From assembly GCA_022616435.1 (NCBI GenBank), contig JAKEET010000202.1:1-44971 (forward strand): 44,971 nt of DNA. Reading direction: 5' to 3'. The position numbers and the translations under genes are program-made. The stretch is from Gemmataceae bacterium. GTDB lineage: Bacteria; Planctomycetota; Planctomycetia; Gemmatales; Gemmataceae. Of the stretch, positions 33,453-42,167 are shown piece after piece; the stretch's first letter is position 1; the number at the start of each line of letters is the position of its first letter. The notes under the pieces were generated by a model. That model saw nothing but the letters and a program-made list of their open reading frames with translations, did not search any database and was not told the DNA's origin.

Positions 33453-35314
33453 TATTCCTCCGGGGCCAGGGGACGATAGCGAGCGTAACTGACGCTGATC
33501 GAGCCCCGCTGGCACGACAGCCCAAAGGCGCCTGCGTATGGCTCGAATTCCGTGACTCTCTTCATCTGGGACCAGGGCGCGAACGAGCGGCCGTTGACTT
33601 GCAGATCGCGGAGCTTGCCGGCGCGGACGGTCGCGGCGAACGAAAAGCTGTTGGGCAATTTCGGCCCCAGCGAGCCGCGGGCCGCGGTGTGCGCCTCCGC
33701 GAATCGCTTGGGGACGAAGACGAGGTGCATCGGCAGGCCCTCGACGATGGTTTCGAGTCCGCCGCCAGCCAGTGGCGCCTGCCGCGCCTGGAACACGAGC
33801 AAGCGCAGCCCCTCGGCCGCCTCTGCGTCGCCTTGCGCGGCCAGGAAGATGCCGGTGCCGAGCGTATCGAGGTTTTGATGGAAGCCCAGCTCAAATTCGT
33901 AATCGCGGGCCTTCGTTTCACCGAGGCCGATCATGCAGAATTCGCCGGTGTCCAGCCACAGCTCTCGCTTGGCGGCGTCGTGCACGAGCCGCGGCGCCGT
34001 GATCGGCTTGCCCAGCACCTTGGGCTCGCCGGCCAGCAGCTCCCGCCAGACGCCGACGGCGTCGATCGCCGGAACCGCGGGCCACTGGTGCGGTGGGTCC
34101 TCCGGGCCGGTCTTGGTCGGGAGCTTGCCGGCGAGCCAGACCGCGAGCACGCCGAGGACGCCCCCGGCGCCAATCAGGGCCGCCACGCGCAGCGCCCTGC
34201 GGCTGCGAATCGACGGCCGCGGCGGCGCCACCGGGGTGTCCGAGGTCTGCAGCCCGACTTGCTGACTGGTTTGCGGGCTGGTTTGCGGACTGCCTTGCGG
34301 TCCCGTCGGCGACTCGGCGCCCGCGAACGAGTCGGTCCGCACCGCCGCGTCGGCGTTCTGCGTGGCCGGGCTCAGGCGCATTTGTTCTCTTAAGGCCGTG
34401 GGGTTCGCCAGCGAGCCGAGCGCCTGGACCAGGTGGTTCGGGACAGCGAAGCGCTCCTCCGGCTTCTTGGCCAGCAGCCGCCCCAGGATCGCTTCCAGCT
34501 CCGGCGGCGTCTCGGGGCGCAGACTGCTGAGCGCCGGCGGCGGCGTGTGGGTGTGGGCCTGCACCTTCTCTTGCCATGTAGCCAGTTGCAGATGCGCGAA
34601 CGGCGCCCGCCCCGCCAGCAGGAAGAACAGCGTACAGCCGAGGCTGTACAAGTCGGCGCGGATGTCGACGTGGCGGCTGCTGGCGCCTTGCTCGGGAGCC
34701 ATGTAGTCGTAGGTCCCCATCACCTCGTGACTGCCGGTCAACTCGTCGGCGTTGGCGGGATCCTGGATGCGGACCAGGCCCAGATCGAGGATCTTGATCG
34801 CGCCGTCGCGGGTCAGGAACAGGTTCGACGGCTTGATGTCGCGATGGACCAGGTTTTTCTCATGGGCATATTGCAGTCCGCGGGCCGCTTGCTGCACGGC
34901 CGCGCAGGCCGCGCCGATGGGCCAGGCGCCGCACGCCTTGACGCACTGATTGAGATCGGCGCCTTCGAGCAGCTCCATGACCAGGAAGGGGCAGCCGTGC
35001 CATTCGCCGGCGTCGGTGGCGTGAACGATGTTGGGGTGATCGAGCCGGCCGAGGGCTTCCATCTCGGCGAAGAAGCGTTGCCGGCGCCGCGGCGAGATGG
35101 CCGCCAGCCCGTGCAGCAGCTTGATCGCCACCTGGCGCTTCAAACGGATGTGCAAGGCGCGATAGACCTCGCCCATGCCGCCGCTGCCCAGGCACGTCAA
35201 CAGCTGGTATTGGCCGAGGTTCGGGCCGACTCCGGCGGTTGCGGCGAACGAATCGGACTCGAACGAGACAGAGTTCGTGGGGGTCGGAACGGGAGTGGCA
35301 GGCGGCTCGGCCAT
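33452..35314 (-). CDS. Membrane Ser/Thr kinase with extracytoplasmic C-terminal domain
   Basis: A 620-residue Hanks-type kinase. The kinase domain is at about 37-300, with GSGGMGEV (43-50), K65 in VAIKLL, HRDIKPSN (D159), DLG (177-179) and an intact APE (206-208). A disordered linker rich in Q, T, S and P (330-370) precedes one membrane helix (about 375-396). The last 200 residues form a beta-rich domain that looks like a concanavalin A-type or DUF1080-like fold, presumably outside the membrane as ligand sensor. The ATG at 35314 is preferred: the open frame reaches 35680, but that part is non-kinase and overlaps the divergent gene. It heads the operon with the unknown protein and the glycosyltransferase fusion. 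Confidence 0.88.
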   Translation of the reverse strand: MAEPPATPVPTPTNSVSFESDSFAATAGVGPNLGQYQLLTCLGSGGMGEVYRALHIRLKRQVAIKLLHGLAAISPRRRQRFFAEMEALGRLDHPNIVHATDAGEWHGCPFLVMELLEGADLNQCVKACGAWPIGAACAAVQQAARGLQYAHEKNLVHRDIKPSNLFLTRDGAIKILDLGLVRIQDPANADELTGSHEVMGTYDYMAPEQGASSRHVDIRADLYSLGCTLFFLLAGRAPFAHLQLATWQEKVQAHTHTPPPALSSLRPETPPELEAILGRLLAKKPEERFAVPNHLVQALGSLANPTALREQMRLSPATQNADAAVRTDSFAGAESPTGPQGSPQTSPQTSQQVGLQTSDTPVAPPRPSIRSRRALRVAALIGAGGVLGVLAVWLAGKLPTKTGPEDPPHQWPAVPAIDAVGVWRELLAGEPKVLGKPITAPRLVHDAAKRELWLDTGEFCMIGLGETKARDYEFELGFHQNLDTLGTGIFLAAQGDAEAAEGLRLLVFQARQAPLAGGGLETIVEGLPMHLVFVPKRFAEAHTAARGSLGPKLPNSFSFAATVRAGKLRDLQVNGRSFAPWSQMKRVTEFEPYAGAFGLSCQRGSISVSYARYRPLAPEE

Positions 35315-35438
35315 GGGCGTCGCATCGTGGCGATAGGATCCGTGGCTCCCTCTCCGTCGCGGCGAGGGTTGGATCAATGATCGTACACGATAAATGCTTG
35401 GTCCGCCAATGTCCACGAGATTTTCCATGGACCGGCGC

Positions 35439-35459
35439 CTGCCCGGACGGATTGCTCGA
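35439..35459. repeat. 21-bp repeat shared with 30443-30463
   Basis: This stretch in the region between the divergent kinase and oxidoreductase genes is identical over 21 bases to the sequence after the truncated gene 5 kb away. No promoter was clearly seen in 35315-35580 otherwise. Confidence 0.8.
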
Positions 35460-35580
35460 CGTCGGATCGTCGCATCACGCGGCGTCACATTTTCCTTTGT
35501 CCCGGCGGCGCGGCTGCGATAGACTACAACGTATCCCGCGACCATCGGTCCAACGCTGCACGTTTCCAGGAGATCGGCCC

Positions 35581-36897
35581 GTGAGCCAACAACCAGTGAG
35601 CCCAGTCCAACCCTCGTCCCTGAACCGCCGGCGGTTCTTGCAGGCCACCGCGGCGCAAGCCACGGCGGCGGCCGCTTCATACACCTTGGCGCAAGCGGTG
35701 CACGCCGGCGGCGACGGCGTCCTGCGCGTCGGCCTGATCGGCTGCGGCGGCCGGGGCACCGGGGCCGCCACGCAGGCGCTGCGCGCCGATCGCGAGGTCC
35801 GGCTGGTCGCGATGGCCGACGCTTTCGAGGACAAGGTGACGGGCAGCCTCAATCAGCTGAGCAGCGATGCGGCCATTCGCGCCAAGATCGACGTGCCGCC
35901 CGAACGCCGTTTCCACGGGTTCGACGCTTACCAGCGCGTGATCGACAGCGTGGACGTGGTGCTGTTGTGCACGCCGCCCGGTTTTCGGCCGTTGCACCTG
36001 GAGGCTGCGGTGCGGGCCAACAAGCACATCTTCTGCGAAAAGCCGATGGCGGTGGACGGCCCCGGCGTGCGCCGGGTGCTCGCCGCCGCCGAAGACGCGC
36101 GGCGGCGGCGGCTGGCGCTGGTCGCCGGCTTTTGCTGGCGCTACCACAGCGGCATGCGGGCCACGTTCGAGCGCATCCACGACGGCGCCGTCGGCGACAT
36201 CGTCGCCCTGCAGTGCACCTACAACACCGGCCCGATCTGGGTCCGCGCTCGCCAGGCCGGCTGGACCGACATGGAGTACCAGATGCGCAACTGGTACTAT
36301 TACACATGGCTGTCCGGCGATTACAACGTCGAGCAGCACTGCCACTCGATCGACAAGATGGGCTGGGCGATGCGGAACACGTATCCGGTCCGCTGCGTCG
36401 GCACGGGCGGCCGCCAGACGCGCACCGGGCCGGAGCACGGCCACATCTTCGATCACATGTCGGTGGTCTACGAGTTCGAGAACGGCGTCAAGTGCTTCAG
36501 CAACAGCCGGCAGTTCCCGCGCGGCTGCGCCAACGACGTCACCGATCACGTCCTGGGCACGCGCGGCAAGGTGGACGTGATGCGGCATCGGATCACCGGC
36601 GCCAACCCGTGGACTTATCCGGCCGCCCAGGCGGCGCGGGACGTCGATATGTATCAGCAGGAGCACAACGAGCTGTTCGCGAGCATCCGCCGCGGCCAGC
36701 CGATCAACGACGGCGACTGGATGGCCAAGAGCACGTTGATGGCGATCATGGGCCGCATGGCGTGCTACACGGGCCAGGTGATCACCTGGGACCAGGCCAT
36801 GAACTCGCGCCAGGACCTGACCCCGCCGAGTTACCGCTGGGACCAGCCGATGCCGGAGCCGGAAGTCGCCCGGCCGGGCAGCACCCGATTCTCGTAG
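35581..36897 (+). CDS. Gfo/Idh/MocA family oxidoreductase, Tat-exported (second copy)
   Basis: A 438-residue oxidoreductase-like protein. A Tat signal begins at NRRRFLQATA (15-24), followed by an alanine-rich hydrophobic stretch. The Rossmann motif is GCGGRGTG (54-61), and the EKP motif is intact (153-155 in FCEKPMAVDGPG). The C-terminal domain includes YNVEQHCHSIDKMGWA, typical of this family in planctomycetes. The substrate is unknown, probably a sugar derivative in the periplasm. The GTG at 35581 has an AGGAG site upstream. It is only distantly similar to the copy at 12148 and is not a recent duplicate. A receiver-domain gene follows 6 bases after its stop. Confidence 0.9.
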   Translation: MSQQPVSPVQPSSLNRRRFLQATAAQATAAAASYTLAQAVHAGGDGVLRVGLIGCGGRGTGAATQALRADREVRLVAMADAFEDKVTGSLNQLSSDAAIRAKIDVPPERRFHGFDAYQRVIDSVDVVLLCTPPGFRPLHLEAAVRANKHIFCEKPMAVDGPGVRRVLAAAEDARRRRLALVAGFCWRYHSGMRATFERIHDGAVGDIVALQCTYNTGPIWVRARQAGWTDMEYQMRNWYYYTWLSGDYNVEQHCHSIDKMGWAMRNTYPVRCVGTGGRQTRTGPEHGHIFDHMSVVYEFENGVKCFSNSRQFPRGCANDVTDHVLGTRGKVDVMRHRITGANPWTYPAAQAARDVDMYQQEHNELFASIRRGQPINDGDWMAKSTLMAIMGRMACYTGQVITWDQAMNSRQDLTPPSYRWDQPMPEPEVARPGSTRFS

Positions 36898-36906
36898 TGA
36901 CCAATG
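36895..36906 (+). repeat. Short stop-to-start junction motif (oxidoreductase / receiver)
   Basis: TAGTGACCAATG joins the stop codon (36895-36897) and start codon (36904-36906). It shares GACCAATG with the fbp junction read on its coding strand, and TAG plus CCAATG with the EIIA/HPr junction. Confidence 0.5.
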
Positions 36907-37344
36907 TCGACACGTTTGCCGAGAATCCTGATCGCGGAGGACGACCCGCAGAGCGCGGAGCTGTTCGACGCCTATCTGGCCGGGATGGATTACGACATCC
37001 AGACCGCCGCCGACGGCGACGAAACCCTGCGCAAGGTCCACGAATGGCAGCCCGACCTGATCCTGCTCGACGTCATGATGCCGAAGATCAGCGGCTTCGA
37101 GGTGTGCAAGCGGATCAAGTCGAACCCGGCGCTGTCGGGCATCGTGGTGATGATGGTGACCGCGCTCGATCAGCCCAGCGACATCGATCGGGCGGTCGAC
37201 GCGGGGACAAACGATTTCCTGACGAAGCCGATCAACAAGGCCGATTTGCTGGTGCGCGTGCGGGCCGCGCTGAAGGCCCGGCAGCACCAGGCCCAGCTCG
37301 ATCAGGCGCTGGCGTACATCGACGGCGTGCAAACGCAGCCGTAG
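36904..37344 (+). CDS. Stand-alone receiver-domain response regulator
   Basis: A 146-residue protein consisting of one CheY-like receiver and no output domain. All key residues are present: acids E12, D13 and D14 in IAEDDPQ, the phospho-accepting D56 in LLDVMMP, T in VMMVTALD and K in FLTKPIN. It probably works by protein-protein contact, as in a phosphorelay or chemotaxis-like pathway. No histidine kinase is nearby; the Ser/Thr kinase 1.6 kb away is unrelated in chemistry. The ATG at 36904 lies six bases after the oxidoreductase stop. The stop region contains CCGTAGCG twice at near distance (37339-37346 and 37354-37361). Confidence 0.9.
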   Translation: MSTRLPRILIAEDDPQSAELFDAYLAGMDYDIQTAADGDETLRKVHEWQPDLILLDVMMPKISGFEVCKRIKSNPALSGIVVMMVTALDQPSDIDRAVDAGTNDFLTKPINKADLLVRVRAALKARQHQAQLDQALAYIDGVQTQP

Positions 37345-37382
37345 CGGGCGCACCCGTAGCGACGCGGCGCAAGGAATCCGCC

Positions 37383-37628
37383 ATGCCCTATCGCGACGAC
37401 GACAACGAGGTCCTGCATCCCAAGGAGTTTCCGGAGCCCGAGCAAGACGGCGACGGCCTGTTGCCGTGCCCGTACTGCCTCGCGGTCCTGTACGAGGACA
37501 GCGTCCGCTGTCCGCATTGCGGCAGGTACCTGTCCGAGGAAGACGCGCCCAACCGCAAGCCGTGGTGGATCGTGGCGGGCGTGCTCCTCTGCCTGGCCGT
37601 CGTCCTGTACTGGATCTGGGCGCCCTGA
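37383..37628 (+). CDS. Small zinc-ribbon membrane protein
   Basis: An 81-residue protein. The CPYC...CPHC motif (C29, C32, C43, C46) forms a zinc ribbon, and the segment from about residue 61 (WWIVAGVLLCLAVVLYWIW) is a single membrane helix at the C-terminus. The N-terminus is acidic (MPYRDDDNEV). An AAGGA site lies before the ATG at 37383. Many planctomycetes encode such small proteins, with unknown function. It continues the same-strand run after the receiver gene and precedes another zinc-ribbon gene. Confidence 0.65.
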   Translation: MPYRDDDNEVLHPKEFPEPEQDGDGLLPCPYCLAVLYEDSVRCPHCGRYLSEEDAPNRKPWWIVAGVLLCLAVVLYWIWAP

Positions 37629-37718
37629 TCCGCTTGGATTCCGCATTTCGGTCGCTTACAATTTCGGTGGACGGCTTGCCAAACCCTCCAGAGTCCGCGC
37701 AGTCCGTGGGGAGCTTCT

Positions 37719-38867
37719 GTGGAACCGATCCAGATTCAGTGCGGCAGTTGCGGCCAGATGATGGGCATCCATCCGGATCATCTGGGCGCGCAGGTCCAGT
37801 GTCCACACTGTCAGGCGATCGTGCAGACGCCGGCGCCGGTCCAACCCGCGGCCAGTCGCCCGCCGGCGCCGCCGCCGTCGGCTCCCGACCTGGGGTCGCT
37901 TCAGGTGGGTGAACACGACAGCATCTTCTCGCAGCCCGAGCCGAGCGATGACTTGTTCGGCGCCGCCGAAGTCCCAAAGATTCAGATGCCGCCGCTCGAT
38001 CTGCCGCCGCCGCGGCCGCAGGTCGCGCCGCTGACGGAGCCTTCACCGACGGCGGCGTTCGAGCCGGCCCCGGCGCCGGCCCCAGCCATGACCGAAGCGG
38101 CGCCGGAAGGACTCAACGACGACCTGAGCACGTTCGTCGCCCCGCGGCGCATCGCCGACCGCAGCCTGTTCATGCCGGTCTTGCTGATCTTTCTCGTGCC
38201 CTATGCGATTTTCACGACGGCGTTCATCGGCTACCTGCTGTACACCTGGCCGCGCGACAACCCGCTCAGGACCCTTCCCGACACGTCGAAGCAAGGACAG
38301 CCGCGCCTTCAGGTGAAGCACGACTACGACCTGGACAAGGACATGAAGACCGCGCTGGGCCGGCCAATCCGCGTCGGCGCGATCGAAGTGACGCCGCTCA
38401 CCGTGAAACACACCGCCGACAACGATCTGGTGCTCGTGTTCCGGGCCCGGAATGTCTCCAGCAACCTGGTCTTCAGTCCGATTGCCGACGACTTCCTGAA
38501 GTTCTCGCGCAAGAGCCTGGATGCCGGCAAGCCGTACACGTTTCTCGAACGCGTCAGCAAGACCAAGCTGCCGCGCATTTACGGCGGCACGCTCGTGCAG
38601 CTCAAGGGCGCTCCGGGCGCCGAACGGCCTCTCGATCCCGAAGTTGGCATCGGTCCCGGCGAGGAAGCCGTGATTCAGCTCACCTCGGAGCCGGAATATG
38701 CCCAGCGCGAAGTCGGCAACTTCGTGAAGGCCAGGGAGCCGCTCGTCTGGCGGGTGCAGGTCCGGCGCGGCATGGTCCAGGTCGACGGCAAGGACGTGCC
38801 GGCCACCACGGTGATCGGCGTTGAATTCACGGCGCGCGACATCGTGCGCGACAAACGCGAAGGGTAG
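37719..38867 (+). CDS. Zinc-ribbon protein with membrane helix and exported beta domain
   Basis: A 382-residue protein. The N-terminal zinc ribbon is CGSCG...CPHC (C8, C11, C28, C31), followed by a P- and A-rich linker of about 110 residues. One hydrophobic helix lies at about 150-175 (FMPVLLIFLVPYAIFTTAFIGYLLY). The remaining 200 residues look beta-rich and presumably lie outside the membrane. No known domain was recognised in the outer part. The GTG at 37719 is preceded by GGGGAG. A role in envelope sensing or assembly is possible, but I see no direct evidence. It converges with the TPR gene with 42 bases between. Confidence 0.65.
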   Translation: MEPIQIQCGSCGQMMGIHPDHLGAQVQCPHCQAIVQTPAPVQPAASRPPAPPPSAPDLGSLQVGEHDSIFSQPEPSDDLFGAAEVPKIQMPPLDLPPPRPQVAPLTEPSPTAAFEPAPAPAPAMTEAAPEGLNDDLSTFVAPRRIADRSLFMPVLLIFLVPYAIFTTAFIGYLLYTWPRDNPLRTLPDTSKQGQPRLQVKHDYDLDKDMKTALGRPIRVGAIEVTPLTVKHTADNDLVLVFRARNVSSNLVFSPIADDFLKFSRKSLDAGKPYTFLERVSKTKLPRIYGGTLVQLKGAPGAERPLDPEVGIGPGEEAVIQLTSEPEYAQREVGNFVKAREPLVWRVQVRRGMVQVDGKDVPATTVIGVEFTARDIVRDKREG

Positions 38868-38909
38868 CCTCACTCTGTTCCATGGAGACTTCGGAAGCAT
38901 CGAACAGCC

Positions 38910-41156
38910 TCACTTGGTCCCCGCGGTCGCGGCCTGCAGCTTTCGCCGCAACTCGCGGTAGCGATCATCCAGCCGGCGGCGCTGCTCTTGTTCGTAGAGG
39001 TGCAGCGCTTTCTCCCAGGCGGTGCGTGCCTGGCTGGTCATCTGCAAGCGTTCATACACGTCGCCCAGGTGGTCCCAGATGACCGGGTCGTCGCCGTCGG
39101 GCAATTGCGCGGCCCGCTCCAGCTCGCGGCGGGCCTCGGCGACCTGGCCGCGGCGAAACAGCACCCAGCCCAGGCTGTCCACGTAAGCGGCGTTGTCCGG
39201 CAGCGCGGCCCCGCCCGACAGCCGCTTGCGCTGCAGGCGATCGAGTTCCAGCGCCTTGCGGATCATCTCTTCGGCCTGTGGCAGGTTCTTGTTGTGGTCG
39301 GCCCAGATGTAGCCGAGGTCGTTGTTCGCGGTCGCATTGTTGGGGTCGATCTTGAGGATGTGCTCCAGCTGCTCCTCGCACGCGGCCAGCTTCTTCCAGG
39401 AGTTGTACACGTTGGACAGGAGGTAGCGGATCTCCATCGTGTCGCCGAGCTGCGGATGCTCCTTGAGAAGCCCGAGGCTCTCCTGCTCCGCCTGCGCGAA
39501 CTGCTCGGCCTGGGTCAGGATGCGGACCCGCAGCAACCGCAGCGTGAGCCGTTCCTTGTCGCCGGCCAGCGCGAGCGCCCGGTCGGCGCAGCGCAGCGCT
39601 TCCTCGTGGCGGCCGAGCCGCGCTTGTCCCTTGGCCAGCTCGGCGTGGAACAGGACGTGGTTGGTGGCCTTGGCGTTGGCCAGTCCGTCCTGGCAAACCT
39701 TGAGCACGTCCTCGTACTTGCGGCTCTTCCACAGCACGCGCAGCAGCCCGCCGTACAGGATCGGCTCGGCGGCGGCGCCCGCCCGTGCCAGCGCCTGGCG
39801 GTAGAAACGCTCGGCTTCCAGCGGCAGATCGTAGCGATCGGCCAGCGCCGCCAGGAGCTGGATCGTTTCGAGCTGCAGCGCCTGCGGCGGCTCGCCCCGG
39901 CGATGCGCCGCGCGGACCAGGTCCCTGGCAAGATCGCTGTCGTCGCGCAGCGCGGCGATCATCAACTTGGCCTGGCCGGCGGCGTGAACGCTCGTCGGCG
40001 CGATCGGCTTCTGGGCGGCCTGCTCCAGCGTGCGATTGACCAGCTCCAGCGTGCGCACGGAACCGGCGGCGTCCTGCTGGTAAACGCGAAACAGCCCTTG
40101 AAAGACCTCTGCACTGGGCGCTTCCTCGGCGAGCGCGACGTACGCCTTCTCCGCCTGCGCCAGGCGCTTGGCCTGGACGCATTGCTTGGCGAGCAGCAGC
40201 TTGACGCCGATGTTGTAACGATCCGCCGCCGAGGCTTTCTCCAGCCAGGGCACGATCTCGTCGGTCCGCTTCAAGTGCGTGAGCAGCTTCACCTTCATCT
40301 CGTACGCTTCCGTCCCGAGCGGCTGACGCTGGAGATAGGCGTCGACATAGCCGAGGGCCTCGGCGTGCTTGCCTTCTTCCTGGCAGAGTTGGGCGAGGTT
40401 GTAATTCAACCGGCCGGAGTTTTCGGGAGTTCGCTCCTGGGCTTTCTGATAGGCGGCGATGGCTTCGGGGTACTTCTTGGTCTTGCGATAGATGTTGCCG
40501 AGCCGTTCGTACGTGTCGGCCGCCTTGCCGAGGATGACGGACCGGTCGAACGGGCCGTGGTCGAGGATCAGATCGGGGTGGTCGAGGATGGCGGCGGCCT
40601 CGGACAGCGCCTTGACGGCGGGTTCGACTTCGTCGGCCAGCTCGTGCATCCCCGCCAATTCGAGCCACATGGCCTGGGCAATGTCCGGTCGCTCGAGGAT
40701 TGACTTGGTCGCCAGGCCGCGCTGCATGTCCTTCTGGGCTTCGGTGAACTGGCCGAGGCCTTTCCGGATGCGGGCGCAGACAAACCAGACTTCGTAGTCT
40801 TCCGGATTGAGTGCGCGGGCCTTTTCGGCCGCGGCGACGGCGTCGCGGCCCCGGTCGAGCGCTGCCAGGAGGGGGATCTGGGCCTTGAAGGGCGCCGCCG
40901 CCGTGGGATCAAGCCGCGCTGATTCTTCGAACGCCTTGAGCGCCTCCAGCAAGCGATCGTCGCGCTGGCAGAGAAGGCCGAGCACGTATTGATGCAAGGC
41001 CGCGCGGCGCTCGCGTTCCGCGGCCGTCGGCGGCTGTTTCGGCACGTAGAGCTGCGGCCGATCCTCAGGGATTTGTGCGGCCAACGCCGGTGCGGCGGCC
41101 ACCAGGGCGAGCAGGGCGGCGAGTAAGGCGATGCCAACGGGGATGCGTCCTTGCAT
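38910..41156 (-). CDS. Secreted TPR-repeat protein
   Basis: A 748-residue protein with a clear Sec signal peptide (MQGRIPVGIALLAALLALVAAAPALAAQ). The rest is almost entirely helical tetratricopeptide-like repeats, for example YERLGNIYRKTKKYPEAIAAYQ, ATANNDLGYIWADHNKNLPQAEEMIRKAL and VIWDHLGDVYERLQMTSQARTAWEKAL. TPR arrays are scaffolds for protein contacts. It is probably periplasmic, and the partner is unknown. The C-terminus is basic (YRELRRKLQAATAGTK). A good promoter lies 49-78 bases upstream. Confidence 0.85.
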   Translation of the reverse strand: MQGRIPVGIALLAALLALVAAAPALAAQIPEDRPQLYVPKQPPTAAERERRAALHQYVLGLLCQRDDRLLEALKAFEESARLDPTAAAPFKAQIPLLAALDRGRDAVAAAEKARALNPEDYEVWFVCARIRKGLGQFTEAQKDMQRGLATKSILERPDIAQAMWLELAGMHELADEVEPAVKALSEAAAILDHPDLILDHGPFDRSVILGKAADTYERLGNIYRKTKKYPEAIAAYQKAQERTPENSGRLNYNLAQLCQEEGKHAEALGYVDAYLQRQPLGTEAYEMKVKLLTHLKRTDEIVPWLEKASAADRYNIGVKLLLAKQCVQAKRLAQAEKAYVALAEEAPSAEVFQGLFRVYQQDAAGSVRTLELVNRTLEQAAQKPIAPTSVHAAGQAKLMIAALRDDSDLARDLVRAAHRRGEPPQALQLETIQLLAALADRYDLPLEAERFYRQALARAGAAAEPILYGGLLRVLWKSRKYEDVLKVCQDGLANAKATNHVLFHAELAKGQARLGRHEEALRCADRALALAGDKERLTLRLLRVRILTQAEQFAQAEQESLGLLKEHPQLGDTMEIRYLLSNVYNSWKKLAACEEQLEHILKIDPNNATANNDLGYIWADHNKNLPQAEEMIRKALELDRLQRKRLSGGAALPDNAAYVDSLGWVLFRRGQVAEARRELERAAQLPDGDDPVIWDHLGDVYERLQMTSQARTAWEKALHLYEQEQRRRLDDRYRELRRKLQAATAGTK

Positions 41157-41204
41157 GGCGACTTCCTCATGGGCGCGAGGCGCAGTTCATCCGTGAACCG
41201 GGCG

Positions 41205-41234
41205 ATTGTACCGGGAAGCCGCCCATCTTGCCAA
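41205..41234 (-). promoter_or_regulatory. Candidate promoter of the TPR gene
   Basis: On the minus strand, TTGGCA (41234-41229) and TACAAT (41210-41205) are separated by 18 bases. This matches the housekeeping consensus at five and five of six positions. The start site would be near 41198. Confidence 0.5.
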
Positions 41235-41328
41235 GGCGGACTGCGGCAGTTGATGAATCAAGCGATACGTACGCGGGGATGCGCCGCGGCTGGCCGACGG
41301 GGCTTCGAAGACTCAGCCCCGGCCACCT

Positions 41329-42123
41329 TTAGACGGCCCCCGACGCGAGAAATGCCTCGAGCAACCGCGCCAGGCGTTCGCGAAGCTGCGCCGCGATGCC
41401 GAGCACCTCGCCGTGATGGATGGGTCCGTGGCTGAGTCCCGCGGCGCGGTTGGTGATGCACGAAATGGCCGCGCAGCGCATCCCCAGGTCGTGGGCGACG
41501 CGCACTTCCTGGGCAGTGGACATGCCGACCGCGTCGGCGCCGCAGTGCCGCAGCGCGCGAATCTCGGCGCGGGTTTCGTAACTCGGCCCGGTCACCTGGG
41601 CGTACACGCCCTCGGCAAGGACGATGTCCAGTCTTTGTCCAGCGGCCTGGAGGCGTGCCCGCAACGACGCATCGTACGGATTCGGCTTGTTGCGGCTGGA
41701 GAGCTCGCGCCACCATTCGGGCGTCGTACATTCCAGATGAGCCGTGAGAACCATCAATGTGCCCGGCACGAGATCTTCGCGAATCCCTCCGGCGGCGTTG
41801 GTGACCACGAGCGTGTCGATGCCCAGATCGCCTGCCAGGTGAACCGGCTGCGTGACCCGTCGCCAGGGGTGGCCTTCGTAGTAGTGCAGCCGCCCGGAAA
41901 ACACCAGCACCGGAACGCCGGCCCATTCGCCCAACCGCAGAGACCCCTTGTGGCCGGGTACCGTCGTGCCGCACAGGCCCGGCACGTCGAGGAACGGGAC
42001 GCTGCCCAGCGGCCGCATGCGCTCGTCGAGGTTGCCCAGGCCCGAGCCGAAGATGAACGCGATTCTGGGACGCCGCGCGCGCACGGCATCCAGCAAGGTC
42101 GCATACGAGACGTGTTCGGGCAT
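41329..42123 (-). CDS. Purine nucleoside phosphorylase (trimeric, PNP/MTAP family)
   Basis: A 264-residue enzyme that splits purine nucleosides with phosphate in salvage. Numbering is from the ATG at 42123: GSGLG at 26-30, PGHKGSLRLG with H58, YYEGH at 81-85, VVTNAAGG at 107-113, GPSYET with E183, GMSTAQEV with M201, and N225 in ITNRAAG, the base-binding asparagine of guanine/hypoxanthine-specific PNPs. The frame also allows an ATG at 42171, which overlaps the stop of the MMPL gene as ATGA. The shorter start is chosen because it fits the usual family length. Cotranscription with the transporter is likely. Confidence 0.93.
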   Translation of the reverse strand: MPEHVSYATLLDAVRARRPRIAFIFGSGLGNLDERMRPLGSVPFLDVPGLCGTTVPGHKGSLRLGEWAGVPVLVFSGRLHYYEGHPWRRVTQPVHLAGDLGIDTLVVTNAAGGIREDLVPGTLMVLTAHLECTTPEWWRELSSRNKPNPYDASLRARLQAAGQRLDIVLAEGVYAQVTGPSYETRAEIRALRHCGADAVGMSTAQEVRVAHDLGMRCAAISCITNRAAGLSHGPIHHGEVLGIAAQLRERLARLLEAFLASGAV

Positions 42124-42167
42124 GGAGACTGCTATAGAAACGGACGTCGGGATCGGAAACGCTGACC

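Noticed and set aside
35315..35680. N-terminal extension of the second kinase
   Set aside because: It overlaps the Tat signal of the divergent oxidoreductase gene and has no kinase or membrane feature.
35677..38046. Minus-strand frame of 789 codons opposite the second oxidoreductase, receiver and zinc-ribbon genes
   Set aside because: Three well-supported plus-strand genes with intact motifs lie opposite, so this is a shadow.
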